Below are positions 23,001 through 35,300 of a DNA stretch of 64,000 nucleotides, in pieces; position 1 is the stretch's first letter; the number at the start of each line of letters is the position of its first letter. This DNA is from Daucus carota subsp. sativus (taxonomy: Eukaryota; Streptophyta; Magnoliopsida; Apiales; Apiaceae), in assembly GCF_001625215.2 (NCBI RefSeq), contig NC_030388.2, positions 26,772,558 to 26,836,557 on the forward strand, given 5' to 3'. The notes beneath the pieces are model-generated. The model did not search any database. It was not told the origin of the DNA and saw only the letters and a list, made by a program, of their open reading frames with translations. The position numbers were made by a program, and so were the translations under genes.

Positions 23001-25141
23001 GTAGCAACATATATCTTATGTAATGTAGGTGGCCTAACTGGGAGTTTCATTTCATCTACTAGCTTCGACACAAGAGCTTGTCCATTGAAATCTTTAGCAA
23101 CAGTTTTTGATGTGTCGTCGTTTATTAAGGATCTGTATGAGAGTTCTTTGCGCCTTGCATGGATATAAGTGATGAATGGTTTAGAGGACTTCCCTGGATG
23201 CTTAGGAGAAGGGGTTCAGTCTCTGTGAGTGTCACTTGTACCACTAATCGATGTATAGGAAATGCAACAATCAGCGGTGGTTATTACACTGGACTCAGTA
23301 AGATACCTGTAGAACATCACGCGTAGTTTGTGTTAATGAGCGTCACAGAGAAGCAGAGACATCATGTGCAGAATCTTCAATGCTGGGAACAGGTACATTT
23401 CTTAATATCGGTCAAAGGTAAAAATGAGTGATCAAAACCAGTTTTTTACATTTTGGCTCTGAGTTTGGATATGTCTAATGGTCAAGATAAGTGGATTAAT
23501 CAAATGACCATAACTATTTATCATATCAGTAATTTCTCATATTAAGCACATGCCTGTTCATTATTTAATCTTATCATTAGATCAGACGGATTTCTTAATG
23601 CAGTTAGCTTGATTTCATTAGCATGAAATTCTAGGAGAATCTAGTGATACACTTATGACCTCTAGGCCATATGTACTCTGACATTAGAATCTGGATGAGT
23701 TTTATTTTGTGAAACAGGTTTTTCGTATGTTTCTTGTCATGTAAGCAATTCTTGATTTACGCAAGCTATAACGTGAAGCACGATGAACATTGATCTAAAT
23801 CTTCAAATTGCAGGTTTGGCTAATTTACCCTATTGATCTTAATGTGGCTGGTGATACCAACTTTTTTGTGCCGGCTAACTACTAACTGTACAAGCAAAAT
23901 CTCCCCAAGAAAAAGGACTATTTGAATGTTGTTTGGAGAACAGCTAGTTCTACATCTGATCTCAACACGAAATCAAAGGTGGGGTATATAGAGCTGGGTC
24001 TTTTACTCTGTTATTAGATGGTGATTCAAGAATGGGGACCCTTCTCTGAATATAATCTGTGGGTGACAGTCACTGGAGTCTGAAGGTTGGGTAGCTGAGT
24101 TATTTGCTGATCAGATTCCAGACTTGAAGAGCTGACCACCTTGCTACATGGACCCTCAGGTACCATAGCAAATAAATTCTTTTGACTTTGATAAAATACA
24201 AGAAATGCATTTAGAAATAGAGCATACTAATACTATACATTAGCTGACTAATAAACAATAAGTATACTTAGCCGACTTTTAGCTGTGGAGAGTTGATGAG
24301 ATCATTAAAACTGTGTTTGACAAATTCAGTGGTTGTATCTTGTGACAATTGGCCATTAGCATGACCAACTCTTTGTTTAATTAGTCAACGCAATAGCGGC
24401 AGAAATAGGAAGTTTGAGAAGGACATCTTGTTTATAGTACACTTTTGTTTATATCATGGTCTTATCAAGAAGATTCTGCAATCATGCACACATCAAGTGG
24501 CGCATTCGAGCTGCTGCTGGCAAGTCATTTTCTTGGTTGAGCAAAATTCAGGGCTCAAAGTATGGCCTTTTCTTTGTGTGAAGAGGGCAGATAGTTTAAA
24601 ACATATAAATTCATGACTTGGTTGATTTGTATTAGTAAACTTGCAAGTTGGGGTTTTGACCTGCTCCTTAATGCTTGAAGCATGAATGTACACAGAAACC
24701 AAGCCATGTACATTATTTCTGGAAAAGTAGAATTTAAGAGAAGATAGAACTGGTCTTGAATACTTAAAAGTATTGGTAAATTTGTGACCCAACTGGGTCT
24801 AAATTAAATTTATGATGTTTGGTCCATAGAATTGCAGCAATAAAGGGTCTCTGCAGTTGATGTAAAGAGTACTAAAGGCACAGAACTGGCAAGAAATCTG
24901 TGATTACAAGGCAAGCTAAGGGCTTAAAATATAGTAACCAACTTAAATTTTTTAAAGTTTGATAGGCTGTAATTGACTCATTCAGAAGCAAAACTTGTAA
25001 GAATGGGTAATATGGGAAGCCCAAGTTTATTGTTAATAGAAGCATTCATGATCATGTGCAGAAGTCTGATACAATATATATTTTCGAACAGTTTTTGGAA
25101 TCACAGCTTTTGTATCTTTCTACTTTGATATTACAGGTTTG
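20086..25141. other. Five kb without a convincing gene
   Basis: Between the DUF868 gene and the amine oxidase. Base composition at 22300-24200 is less AT-rich than transposon DNA and contains broken open stretches on the plus strand (for example around 23180-23300 and 23960-24160). These could be remnants of a decayed gene, but no domain is recognised and stops are frequent. An acceptor-like TATTACAG at 25129-25136 just before the amine oxidase ATG may end a leader intron. Confidence 0.4.
20884..20975 (+). repeat. Two tandem copies of a ~46-bp unit
   Basis: TGGCTGGGGCATCAATCTCT followed by AGCTGGAAACTCCATCAAT occurs twice back to back with almost no difference, indicating a recent local duplication. 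No function is apparent. Confidence 0.85.
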
Positions 25142-27650
25142 ATGAAAATACCATTCCTATATTTAGTGGTGTTACTGCAATTCTTTTTAACTTCTTATGG
25201 CCTTAACCATCCTCTGGATCCTCTCACCCCTACAGAAATTAACCAAGTGAGGCTAGTTATTCAAAAGTCTCATCTTGCTCCTTACTTCCCCAACATAACA
25301 TTTCATTTCTTAGATCTTGATGAACCAGAGAAACATGATGTCCTCAAATGGATGTCTTCTCGAAAAGGGAATGAGACTTTTCCTCATCGTCGAGCTAAGG
25401 TTGTGGTTCGCGCTAAAGGTGAGACTCATGAACTCATTGTAGACTTGGGCACTAGTTCACTTACATCAGACCATGTTTATACTGGTCATGGTTACCCTCC
25501 ATGGACTGCTATTGAGCTTTTCCAAGCAGCCAGATTACCCTCAAAGTATCCGAAATTTAAAGATTCAATTTCAAGAAGAGGATTAAATTTGTCTGAAGTC
25601 ACATGTCTTCCCTTTACAATTGGTTGGTTTGGTGAGCATGTAAGAAGCAGAGCTGTCAAAGTCTCATGTTTTTATCGCGGAGGAACTACTAGCATATTTG
25701 CCAGGCCTATTGGAGGATTGACTATCTTAGTAGGTATGGAGCCATTGCAAATTACTCAATATGTAGATAGATACAGAACGCCTCTACCAAAAGCAGAAGG
25801 CACAGATTTTCGAGCATCAGGTCAAGGGTCTACTTCTGTACCATGCAATGCAACAGATGCTGGCTTCACTATCAATGAACACGAGGTTAGATGGGCTAAC
25901 TGGAAATTCCATGTTGGATTTAATGCTCGCGCAGGGCTAATTATATCAACAGCTTCAATACTTGATCTTGAAACGAAGAAATTCAGAAATGTGCTCTATA
26001 GAGGTCATGTTTCTGAGACCTTTGTTCCATACATGGATCCAACAATTGAATGGTATTACAGGACATTTATGGATATTGGCGAGTTCGGGTTTGGAAGATC
26101 TGCTTCTAGCCTAATTCCACTGACAGATTGTCCAAGCAATGCAGTGTATATGGATGGTTACATGGCTGGAGGAGATGGACTGCCACAACAAGTCCCAAAT
26201 GCAATATGCATTTTCCAGCGTTATGCTGGTGATATCGCCTGGAGACATACTGAAATCGGTGTTCCAGGAAAAGTGGTAAAAATAAGCTGTTAGAAGCTCC
26301 TTTAAAGTTTCAATAGTTTGTTATTTTTGCAGAGTCTTGATATTAAATTCTGGCTTTGCAGATAACAAGTGGCCAACCAGAAGTTACTTTAGTCGTTAGA
26401 ATGGTGGCTACTGTTGGAAATTATGATTATATTCTTGATTGGGAGTTCAAACAAAATGGTGCTATAAAACTCAATGTAAGTGTCTCCAACTAAGACTTTT
26501 TGATGATTGAGGCAGTTCTAGATATTTTATTACAATTTTAAGTTTTTTACGGAACAATCAAATAATAGGAATGTGTACTTGGATTCTTTCTGCGATGGTT
26601 AACAGGTAGGCCTATCAGGTGTGGTAGAAATGAAAGGTGTGCCATACACAAATCAAAATCAGATATTTGAGGAGATCTATGGTAACCTTGTCGCAGACAA
26701 CACGATAGCAAACAACCATGATCACTTTCTGACTTACTATCTTGACCTTGATATCGATGGAAGTAAAAATTCATTTGTCAAAGGCAATTTAAAAAGGATG
26801 AGGGCAAAGCATTCTCCTAGGAAGAGTTACTGGAGGGTTGTGACAGAAACCGCGAAAACTGAGGCAGAGGCCAGGATCAACCTCGGATCACATCCAACTG
26901 AATTTGCGATAGTGAATCCAAATAAGAAAACCAAGCTGGGAAACAATGTAGGCTATGGCCTGATCACAGGACAGCCAGCAGCCTCACTACTTTCCGATGA
27001 TGACTATCCGCAGATTCGTGCTGCTTATACGAAGTATCAAATTTGGGTTACTAGCTATAACAAATCTGAGAGATGGGCTGGTGGTTTTTATGCTGATCGG
27101 AGCCAGGGCGACGATGGATTAGCAGCTTGGAGCAGCAAGTAAGTTTTCTTGTTCAAAAAACACTTGTATTTAGCTGAACTTTTCTGTTCTTTTTTATTTT
27201 ACTTGGATTTAGATTGTTAAAATAGTACCAGTAGTAAAGGACCCGGGGACTAGTATATTTTCATATAAAAATTTCTATCGATTTTCAAATGTAAGTCGAG
27301 ACTGAAGTCTATGCTAATACCCTTGTTTCTCAAGATAGGATGATTTAGTCGGGACTGAAGTCTAGGTCAGTACCCTTGTTTTTTTAAGATAGGATGATTT
27401 AGTCGGGACTGAAGTCTATGTCAGTACCCTTGTTACTCGCGGTAGGACGATTTAGTACTAACCGGAGTCATGGTTGTGAATGTTGTGCAGGGACAGAAAG
27501 ATAACAAATGAAGACATAGTGTTGTGGTACACTATAGGGCTACATCACAGTCCAGTTCAAGAAGATTTTCCGGTGATGTCAACTCTGAACAGTGGATTCG
27601 AGCTCCGACCTGCGAATTTTTTCGAGCGAAACCCAATGCACAAACAATAG
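25142..27650 (+). CDS. Primary amine oxidase (copper amine oxidase), four exons
   Basis: Oxidises primary amines such as putrescine to aldehyde, ammonia and hydrogen peroxide. Exons 25142-26275, 26362-26475, 26606-27138 and 27491-27650 join in frame to 646 residues, normal for plant enzymes. A hydrophobic N-terminus ([14 protein letters not shown]) is a signal peptide, so secretion to the cell wall is likely; no SKL-type peroxisomal end is present. The catalytic aspartate lies in [10 protein letters not shown] (Asp311). The tyrosine that becomes the TPQ cofactor is in [10 protein letters not shown] (Tyr399). Copper ligands are the two histidines of NNHDHF (454, 456) and one in [11 protein letters not shown] (probably 613). 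The start is the first ATG of the frame; the codon before it is TTG. All key residues are present, so the enzyme should be active. Confidence 0.93.
27290..27455 (+). repeat. Three tandem copies of a 55-60-bp unit in amine oxidase intron 3
   Basis: The phrase AGTCG(a/g)GACTGAAGTCTA is repeated three times, each followed by TACCCTTGTT and then by an A/T run and (a/g)GGA(t/c)GATTTAGT. The copies differ slightly. They sit between the donor at 27139 and the acceptor at 27490 and do not alter coding sequence. Confidence 0.85.
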
Positions 27651-27796
27651 CTAATACATTCGACATTGATTTGTATTTAATCTGTGAATTTCTAGTTACA
27701 TAACATAGGAAATTTGTGTGACAGTCAAGTGAAATGACTCGATTGATATTGGATTTATACATACAAAATAATGTGATTCTTTATTACAAGAATATA

Positions 27797-28349
27797 GGGT
27801 TAATTATCAAGTTGGTCATTGAGATGGGCTTAATATATCAAGTTGATCACTGAACTCTAAACGGTATCAAAATGGTCACTAAAGTGGCGATAAATATCAA
27901 ACAAGCACATTGAAATATGAGTTCAAGCAATAAAAATATTATTTATAAAGTTTTACACATTATTTTTAAATGTTACCACAACCAACTAAAAGGTTATGAT
28001 TTCTAGTATTTAAAATAATATATTTATATTTTATCAAATTTATTTATTATTTATATTTTATTATATAGTTATTTCTTTGTTTTAATTAAAATTAAATAAT
28101 AAATAAACTTGAAAAAATCTAAATATATTATCATAAATATTAGAAGTCATAACATTTTACTTGGTTTTGGTAACATTCAAAAATAATGTGTAAAATTTTA
28201 TAAATAATATTTATACTGCTTGAACTTATATTTCAAGTACTTGTTTGATATTTATAGTCACTTCAGTGACTATCTTGATACCGCTTTGAGTTCAGTGAAC
28301 AACTTGATACATTAAGCCCACTTCAGTGACCAACTTGATAATTAACCCC
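27797..28349. mobile_element. Palindromic MULE-type MITE (553 bp), copy A
   Basis: Flanked by an exact 9-bp duplication AAGAATATA (27788-27796 and 28350-28358). The ends are GGGTTAATTATCAAGTTGGT and its inverse. The two halves are inverted repeats almost throughout (for example AAGGTTATGA(c/t)TTCTAGTATT on the left and its complement on the right), so a transcript would fold into one long hairpin. A second copy lies at 59508-60059. Confidence 0.88.
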
Positions 28350-28358
28350 AAGAATATA

Positions 28359-30243
28359 TACTACATGAGCTGTTGTATCCACCACAGAGCACCCCCTAGC
28401 AGCCGCATTGATTAAGCAAACATGCGTCAACTACATCTAATGAAAAACAGCGTAGATTTGGAATTCAGTGATTTGGAATGGAATATACAACGACTAAAAT
28501 AAGCCACGTTTTCCTAGTAAATAACTATTGGGTTACTGTGTGCCCATGAACACATGCTAAATACATCAAATTTAGATCTTAGCATGTGAGCACACACAAG
28601 CCAAACCTGATAATTATTACTTTCTCATTCCGCTCGTTTGTTTATTATTTCATAAATTCTAAATTATTTAAAATAATTTATATGATTATATTTTATAAAT
28701 TTTTTAAAATAATTCTCTATGCCGAATGTAAACAACCTGGAACAGATGGAATAGTTTTTTTGTGAATAAAAGCTCCCGAGAGTTGGTTGTAAAAGTTTGT
28801 GAAAAGAAAAGAGGCCGATGAAAATGAGGTAACGATTGTCTAACAAATTCTTTAGTCGACCATACGCTTCTAAGAGACTTGGCACTTTCTTTGTATGTAA
28901 AGTGGTTTACACATTGGTCTTAGATTCTCGGCAATGACAAGTTGAGAACGGTTTGACATTACAACGTTTGCTTCTGCGGGACGTAGGGGATGGGCGGCAG
29001 GTGTGACTATCACCCCAAACTCTGGATCCAACACAAAATTAGTTATAAATTCTATATATTTTGTTGAAAATTTGATATTTAAAAATATATTGTAATTAAA
29101 TATTTTAACTTTAATCCCTCAAAAATATAAATATAAATATATTATGAAAAAGTGCTAAAATCAGTGATGTGCTTAAAATTTTTATGAATTTAAAAATCTA
29201 ATTATATTCATTTGCTTATGATTATTATGTTTTTAAATTAATACAATTACATAAATAGAAATTCAAAAAATTATATACATTTATTAAATAAGAGTTAAAT
29301 TCTATGGTGTACATAAAAACATTGGAGTATCATAAATAATATCTCTGATTATCCAAATTTATATATAATTTATCATTTATAAATAATATTAAACATAATT
29401 ATCAATTAATCATTAATATCTTTATTGTTCTGCTTATAAACCTGGCTCGGTCCCTAGTTCCGCACGATTCTTTTCTTTTCTCAAGGAAGCTTATATCTGC
29501 TTATAAGTTATAACAGGAACTTTATATGTTATAGCACGAACTTTATATGTTCTTTTGTTTCCAGAACTCTATATGCTCTTTATATAACAAAAAATCTTAG
29601 AATATTAATTAGAAGATAAAATAAAGAGGATGATTCGTTTTATAAATGCAGACAAGAGGGAGTGAACAACTTATTGTTTGTTGATCTACCGACTAAAGTA
29701 GAATGCACACGCTTTTATACGCCAAAATCAGTCAACGACTCAACCAGCCAAACTGCTCTACAGTCTACCTCAAGTTTGAGCTTAAAATTACTTCACTTCC
29801 AGAATGTATGGAACTTCGGCTCTCGCTGGGACATTTGATTTTAATAACTGAATATATATATTTCATAGATGATATTTCTCTTGAAAATAATAGTCCAGAA
29901 AATTTTTTCCCAAAACTATTTTATAATGAAACAAATTTTAAGCAAGAAACGTTTCCCGAAGAAATTTTATAGATGATATTTCTCACGAAGAATTTTTGAC
30001 AAACTATTATTTGGGAAAGAATTGTCTGTGATTCGAAATTTATGCCTGGTATCAAATAATTGATAATTATACTGATTTTTATATATGTTTATTATCACTT
30101 AACCTGGTTATCAACTGAGTGAAGCAAGTCTTCTGACATAAGATAAAATTGTTGGTGACACTTTGTTACCCCTTCATACAGACGTGGAGCACCGGCGAGC
30201 GGTCTCTTGTGACTCGGCGCCTTGAGTCGTGCAGAAGAGTTCT
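28359..30243. other. Intergenic DNA, no gene seen
   Basis: Very AT-rich, with short direct repeats such as GAACTTTATATGTT near 29518-29550. Open frames on either strand have no recognisable domain. The GC-richer patch at 30180-30235 precedes the MULE and is not identified. Confidence 0.45.
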
Positions 30244-30252
30244 GAAATATTA

Positions 30253-32160
30253 GGATCCCTTTCATTTATAACCAATACGTTCAATCACTTTCAAAAACAA
30301 TCGGTTTTTTTTCGAGTTTTCCAGCTTAATTGATTTGAAAACAGACTACCCAAACAGAAAAAAATTCTCAGCCAGGGACGCCACACACTCAGGCGACCCA
30401 AACCAAAAATTTCCCCCTAGGGGTCGCCCCTACTCCGGGCGTCCTGTAAGTCGCAGGTGTATGAATTGGGCACCCTTTGCATGCAACTTTAACCCTGTCC
30501 TTTTGTCTGCATCCCTCTGCCCTCGGTTGTACAAGATCTACCAGCTAACTTTTGATTTTAGATTCAATCTAAAGCACAAATGCACAATATTGATTGTTTT
30601 TGAAGTTTTTTTTTTTTTTTTTTTGGATTCTACATCGTTGTAAGACGTAATATAGTTTATATATTATAATAATATATAACACATCTTGAATGTTTAAAAT
30701 TTGGGAAATTACCTTGTATACCGTTTTTTCAATTTTATTTTCAAAAATACTACCTTCTCTAATATGGTTGCATATGCGATCACCGTATTTTTGAAAATAT
30801 TATGGAGAAAGTAGTATTTTTAAAAATAAGATCGGAGAAAATAGTATTTTTGAAAATAAGATTGAAAATTTGATTATGAATAAAAAAAGTCCTTAAAATT
30901 TTCACTTAGACATGGGATTAATAATTTCACATTCCTAGTGAAATTGGCATGCGTAGACATGAACTGAGAAAGTATACTTTTTTAATAAATATGAATTATA
31001 TCTCGTATATGCAAAGGGCCCCGTAAGAATCTGTTTTGACATATTCTATATAAATATTATATTCGAATTAAAATATAAATATAAAATTGGAATTAATATA
31101 TATAAATTATATTCGAATTAATATATAAAAATTGATATTTAATCTCATTATATATATATATATTATTAATTACCTTTTAGATTATACTTCGATATAAGCT
31201 TAAATATTTAAATATTACAATCTATAATATTATATTTTATAATATAATATCATTATATATTATAATATTATAAAATATAGTAATATAAATCATAAATGTT
31301 AGACAGAGCACGGGCGCCCCTGCTCAATGTTCCAACAATATTTAATTGAGATGTCATGAGAGAACCAATTGTAGTGGTTAGTAATGAAAAATATTTGTGA
31401 TTTAAAATGTTCGGAATATATATCAAAAAATATTTGTGATTTAAAATGCTTTAGCTATTTAATTGCAAAAATATTTTTTAATTATATTTTATTTTGTTTC
31501 GTACGAATATAATATCTTCTTATATTTTATATTTTATTTATATTTATTTTTCAAATGTAGTATCGAATATTAAATAACTTTGGAATCAATGTTAGATTTA
31601 AAATATTAAATTAAAAACTAAATTTGAAAAAAAAAGAATAATGTTTGAAATTAATAAAATTTAGACTGTAAACTAATCAAATAATTCGGAATTACAAATT
31701 TTGAAAATGAAAAACTAATTTTGGAAATACAAAATTATTTAATATTCGATATTACGTTTGAAAGATAAATATAAATAAAATATAAAATATAAGAAGATAT
31801 TATTTCGAAAATAATGTATTGAGATATTATATTCATACGAAACAAAATGAAGTACAACTAAAAAATATTTTTGCAGATAAAAAATTAATATTCAGAATTA
31901 ATACTTATTTAATATTGAATATTACATTTGAAATCACAAAAGCTAAAGCAACAATTGGAAAGATACAGTTTTGCCTTGCTTCGCTGATTCTGTGGGTGGG
32001 CAGTTGGGGTCGCCCAGAGAAGGGGCGGCCTGCCTTCCTTCTCCACACACTGCACGGTCGTCGATTTTCAAATCAATTAAACTGGTTAGTTTTGAAAAGT
32101 CAGAAAAAAAAAATGGTTGTTTGGAAAGTGGTTGAACATGATGATTTTTGAAAGGGAGCC
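30253..32160. mobile_element. Non-autonomous Mutator-like element (1908 bp)
   Basis: An exact 9-bp duplication GAAATATTA flanks it (30244-30252 and 32161-32169). Inverted ends start GG(a/c)TCCCTTTCA and stay alignable for about 100 bp (shared TTTAATTGATTTGAAAA). Just inside each end lies a GC-rich block with GGGTCGCCC or GGGCGACCC motifs. Between them is extremely AT-rich DNA with an inverted repeat at 31455-31885. There is no transposase or recognised captured gene. Confidence 0.82.
31455..31885. repeat. Inverted repeat (arms ~110 bp or more) inside the MULE
   Basis: The left arm (about 31455-31575, with ATTTTATTTTGTTTCGTACG and ATCTTCTTATATTTTATATT) reappears inverted at about 31735-31885 (ATATAAAATATAAGAAGAT, then CATACGAAACAAAATGAAG). 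A spacer of about 160 bp separates them. It could form a stable stem in RNA. Confidence 0.78.
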
Positions 32161-32239
32161 GAAATATTAGCTAGAATATCAGTAGACTCTCTTTTAGCTT
32201 GAGCAAATGCAATTTATATTATATTTGTTATTACGTTCT

Positions 32240-33000
32240 TTTTTTTTTTTTTTGATAAAAGAGCTAATTCAATAATAAAAAGTCATACGACATCTACATA
32301 AACAGTCGCGTCGAACAAACAAAATACAGAAACAATCACTGATTAATCCATTCTTCTTGGAGATAAAATCACGTGATTTGTTGAAGATGATATATACACA
32401 TGCTTTGCCACTTTCGCTTCCGCCATAACCAGTTTGAGCTATCGACTGAGAATGCAATCGCCTAACAACTTTTAATACTAAATCAAGCACCATACTCACA
32501 CAAACGGTGAGAAAATAACAAAACTCACACAAACGGTGAGACAACAAGAAAACTAAAATCAATCGTGACAAACTAGCAACCATAGACTTGCAATTACGAA
32601 AATAAAATACCAGCTAAACCAAGGCAATCCTTAGATCTGGGGAACAAACCCACAAAAAAAGATAACTCAGGGCTCTTTCGAGAATAAAATCACCAAGAAG
32701 AACGAGAAATCCGTAACTCCGTGGAATTGAGATCTCAGAAAAAAATGCCAGATCGGAAAAAACTTTAAATCCTTAGATCCGAAGAAACAAACTAAAGTCA
32801 AAAACTTAAGGAAAAAAAGTTAATCTTACCCAATAAGAAAGATTTTAGGAGGATCAATAAGTTTTATTGAAAGAATGAAAACAGTAAAATAAAAGGTTTT
32901 GGGGTTTTCCACCGGTAGAAATCCGGTGGAAGCCCCGACACTGCTGAGAAGAAAGAAGAGCGGCTCTGAAATTGGGTTTGAGGAGAGAAGACGGCTTGAT
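32240..33000 (-). mobile_element. Retroposon with poly-A tail and 14-bp target duplication
   Basis: Direct repeats TGTTATTACGTTCT flank it at 32226-32239 and 33001-33014. Read on the minus strand it starts at 33000 and ends near 32240 in a run of A. The body is about 760 bp, has no reverse transcriptase, and carries TTTGTGTGAGT twice. It is either an internally deleted LINE derivative or a SINE-like or gene-derived retrocopy mobilised by LINE machinery. Confidence 0.8.
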
Positions 33001-33279
33001 TGTTATTACGTTCTGATTACTATTTTCTTTGAGCACGAGCTGAGAGTTCAAGTTTGTTATTTTCGATTTTTTTTTTTTGGTTTTTTACTACTACTAGAGA
33101 ACACGACGATATCTCCACTAAATTTATTTTCCTAAAAAAATAGAAGGACCTCCGTATGTAATGAGATGGCATGACACTCTTTAAACGTTTCACAATTTTT
33201 TTTTTTAGTATATAGTCATCGAAAAACCTCTTATCGACAAATATGAAAAAAAAACAAGCATGCCTTTTTATTGTATAGA

Positions 33280-34288
33280 CTAGTTGAAAAGCCGCGCGTT
33301 GCGGCGGCTATAAAAATTATATATTTTTTATATATTGATGATTCAATATTAATATTTGTAGAATGCAACAATTTTGTGGCTGTCTACAAAAAGTATATTA
33401 ACGATTAAAAATTAACAACAACAAACATGTTCGATGAACAAAACAAATATTATAAAAAAAATAATCAACAAAGATAGATCACTAATAGTTAATTTATTGA
33501 TATCATTTATCAATATAATGTCAAGACTATATTCTTCTCCAGTGTTTGGATTTGTCAACTCCCACATAGCGGGTCTATAACTACCTTTGCTTCTAATAAT
33601 CTTTATATTTTTAATACCGTATAAACAGTCTTCAATTATCGTTGCAGAAGAACGACACCACCGAGTTAGAAATCGAGCAAAAGAACTATCACCAGAGAGA
33701 GACAGCGTTGTGGTATTGAGAGAGTAGACCGTGTTTAGATAATACAAAACCCTACAACCTATAGGGGTATTTATAGGTGCTGAGAGACTTGCGTACTACT
33801 TTTTCCCATAATTAAATAATCTGAAACAAAATCAGATTAAAACTTTCAAACTGTTATATTCGATAAATACTATGAAACAAAATCAGATTCTGAAACTTGC
33901 TTCAAATATATCCGAAACTAAAAAAAGTAGTTCTAATTTTTGATATTTTTAATCCGAAAATTCCAGAAAATTAGAAAAATAGAACGGAGCGATGTGGGAG
34001 GCGCCACCTACACGCCCCTCGCTTCTCCTTTATATAGAAACAAATCTTTCCTATAATTAAATAATCTGAAACAAAATCGGATTAAAACGTTCAAGTTACT
34101 ATATTCCATAAATAATTTGAAAAAAAATCAATTCTGAAACTTGCTTCTAATATACCCGAAACTATAAAAGGTAGTTCTAATTTTTGATTTTTTTAATCCA
34201 AAAATTACAGAAAATTAGAAAAATATTGAAGCGATGTGAGAGGCGCCACCTACACGCCCCTCGCTTCTCCTTTGTATAAGTATATTGA
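33280..34288 (-). mobile_element. Non-autonomous Helitron (copy 2, 1009 bp)
   Basis: On the minus strand it begins TCAATATACTTATACAAAGG after A (34289 side). It ends with the hairpin GCCGCAACGCGCGGC, then TTTTCAACTAG, and inserts before T, the classical A-to-T Helitron arrangement with a CTAG end. The 5' subterminal block GGAGAAGCGAGGGGCGTGTA is repeated near 34268 and 34025. Inside, a TATA-like CTATAAATACCCC near 33765 leads a 111-residue frame (33747-33412) with KGSYRPAMWELTNPNTGEEY; its identity is uncertain. Confidence 0.82.
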
Positions 34289-34512
34289 TGATTGTGGTTG
34301 TATTGGCTGCAAGCATAAGGTAGATGTTTAGCAATCCATTTTTGTCGAGACTAATCTCATTTTCATACGTCACAAAAGTGAAATAAGCGGGCGAGATTAC
34401 TTGATGCTATTCTGATAATCCCTCATATGCATTTAGTATAATCCACCCTACAATTAAGAGAAAAGTTCATCATTTTGGAACAAAGAAGATCCAGTTAAAA
34501 TAATAAAAGTTA

Positions 34513-34815
34513 CTCTCCCCGTCTCAATGTATAGGTCTTTTTTAAGAAAAAAAATTTATCCCAAAATACTTGTCCTTCTTTTTTTTTAATACAAATTTCT
34601 TTATATTAATTATGATTTTTTTTTGAACTCAACATTATTCTTATTTCTCAATGCACTAAATCTCTATATTTATTGTGATTTTTTTGAAACTCAACTCTTT
34701 TCTTCCTTATCCATGTACAAATTAATGATACATGAGATAAAATTTTATCGAACCAACTATTTTCTTAATATGCGTGTTTATTTTAAAAAAGACTTATAAA
34801 TTGAGATGGAGGGAG
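34513..34815. mobile_element. Stowaway MITE (303 bp)
   Basis: Ends CTCTCCCCGTCTCAATGTAT and inverted CTCCCTCCATCTCAATTTAT, flanked by TA at 34511-34512 and 34816-34817. It is the same subfamily and length as the intronic copy at 2678-2980, in opposite orientation judged by the internal TTTTTTTGAA(a)CTCAAC(a/t) segment. Confidence 0.85.
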
Positions 34816-34830
34816 TATATTATAATACAT

Positions 34831-35300
34831 AGGGGCCGTTTGGCTAAGATTAAAAGAAGTGACTTCTTGCTTAAAAGAAGTAAGTGGAGTAGAAGTGAGA
34901 AGCAGAAGTAAAAATTTAGTGTTTGGCTACTTAGACTTATAAGTTTTTTTTAGTGTTTGGATGATTTGATTTTTAAGTTCATGCAGTGTTTGGTACATTA
35001 CAATATTATTTTTAAAAGAGTGTAAATTGATAATAGATAAACTTGCTTAGAAATTTAAATACAAAATACTAAACACAAATAATTTAAATAAAAATAATGT
35101 AACAATTAAGGATCATTTTTACTGTGTAAAACCAACAAAATTATATTAATTTCACATTAAATATGACTTATAAATTAAATAAATCCAGCAGAGATACAGA
35201 GAGAGTGAAATTTTTGTTAAAATAAATGTTAACGAATCAGGTGCTAAATAACCACAAAATTTAAAGTTATTAGGCGTAATTTATGTTCTTCAAACTTTTG
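34831..35300. other. Repeat-derived DNA with one MITE-like end
   Basis: AGGGGCCGTTTGGCTAAG at 34831 looks like the end of a DNA transposon, followed by repeated AGAAGTGA/AGAAGTAA words. No inverted partner was found, so it is probably a truncated element or the eroded left part of the hAT copy. Confidence 0.4.

Noticed and set aside
29703-29972. 89-codon plus-strand frame
   Set aside because: No similarity recognised and no supporting signals; a small peptide gene cannot be excluded but is not supported.
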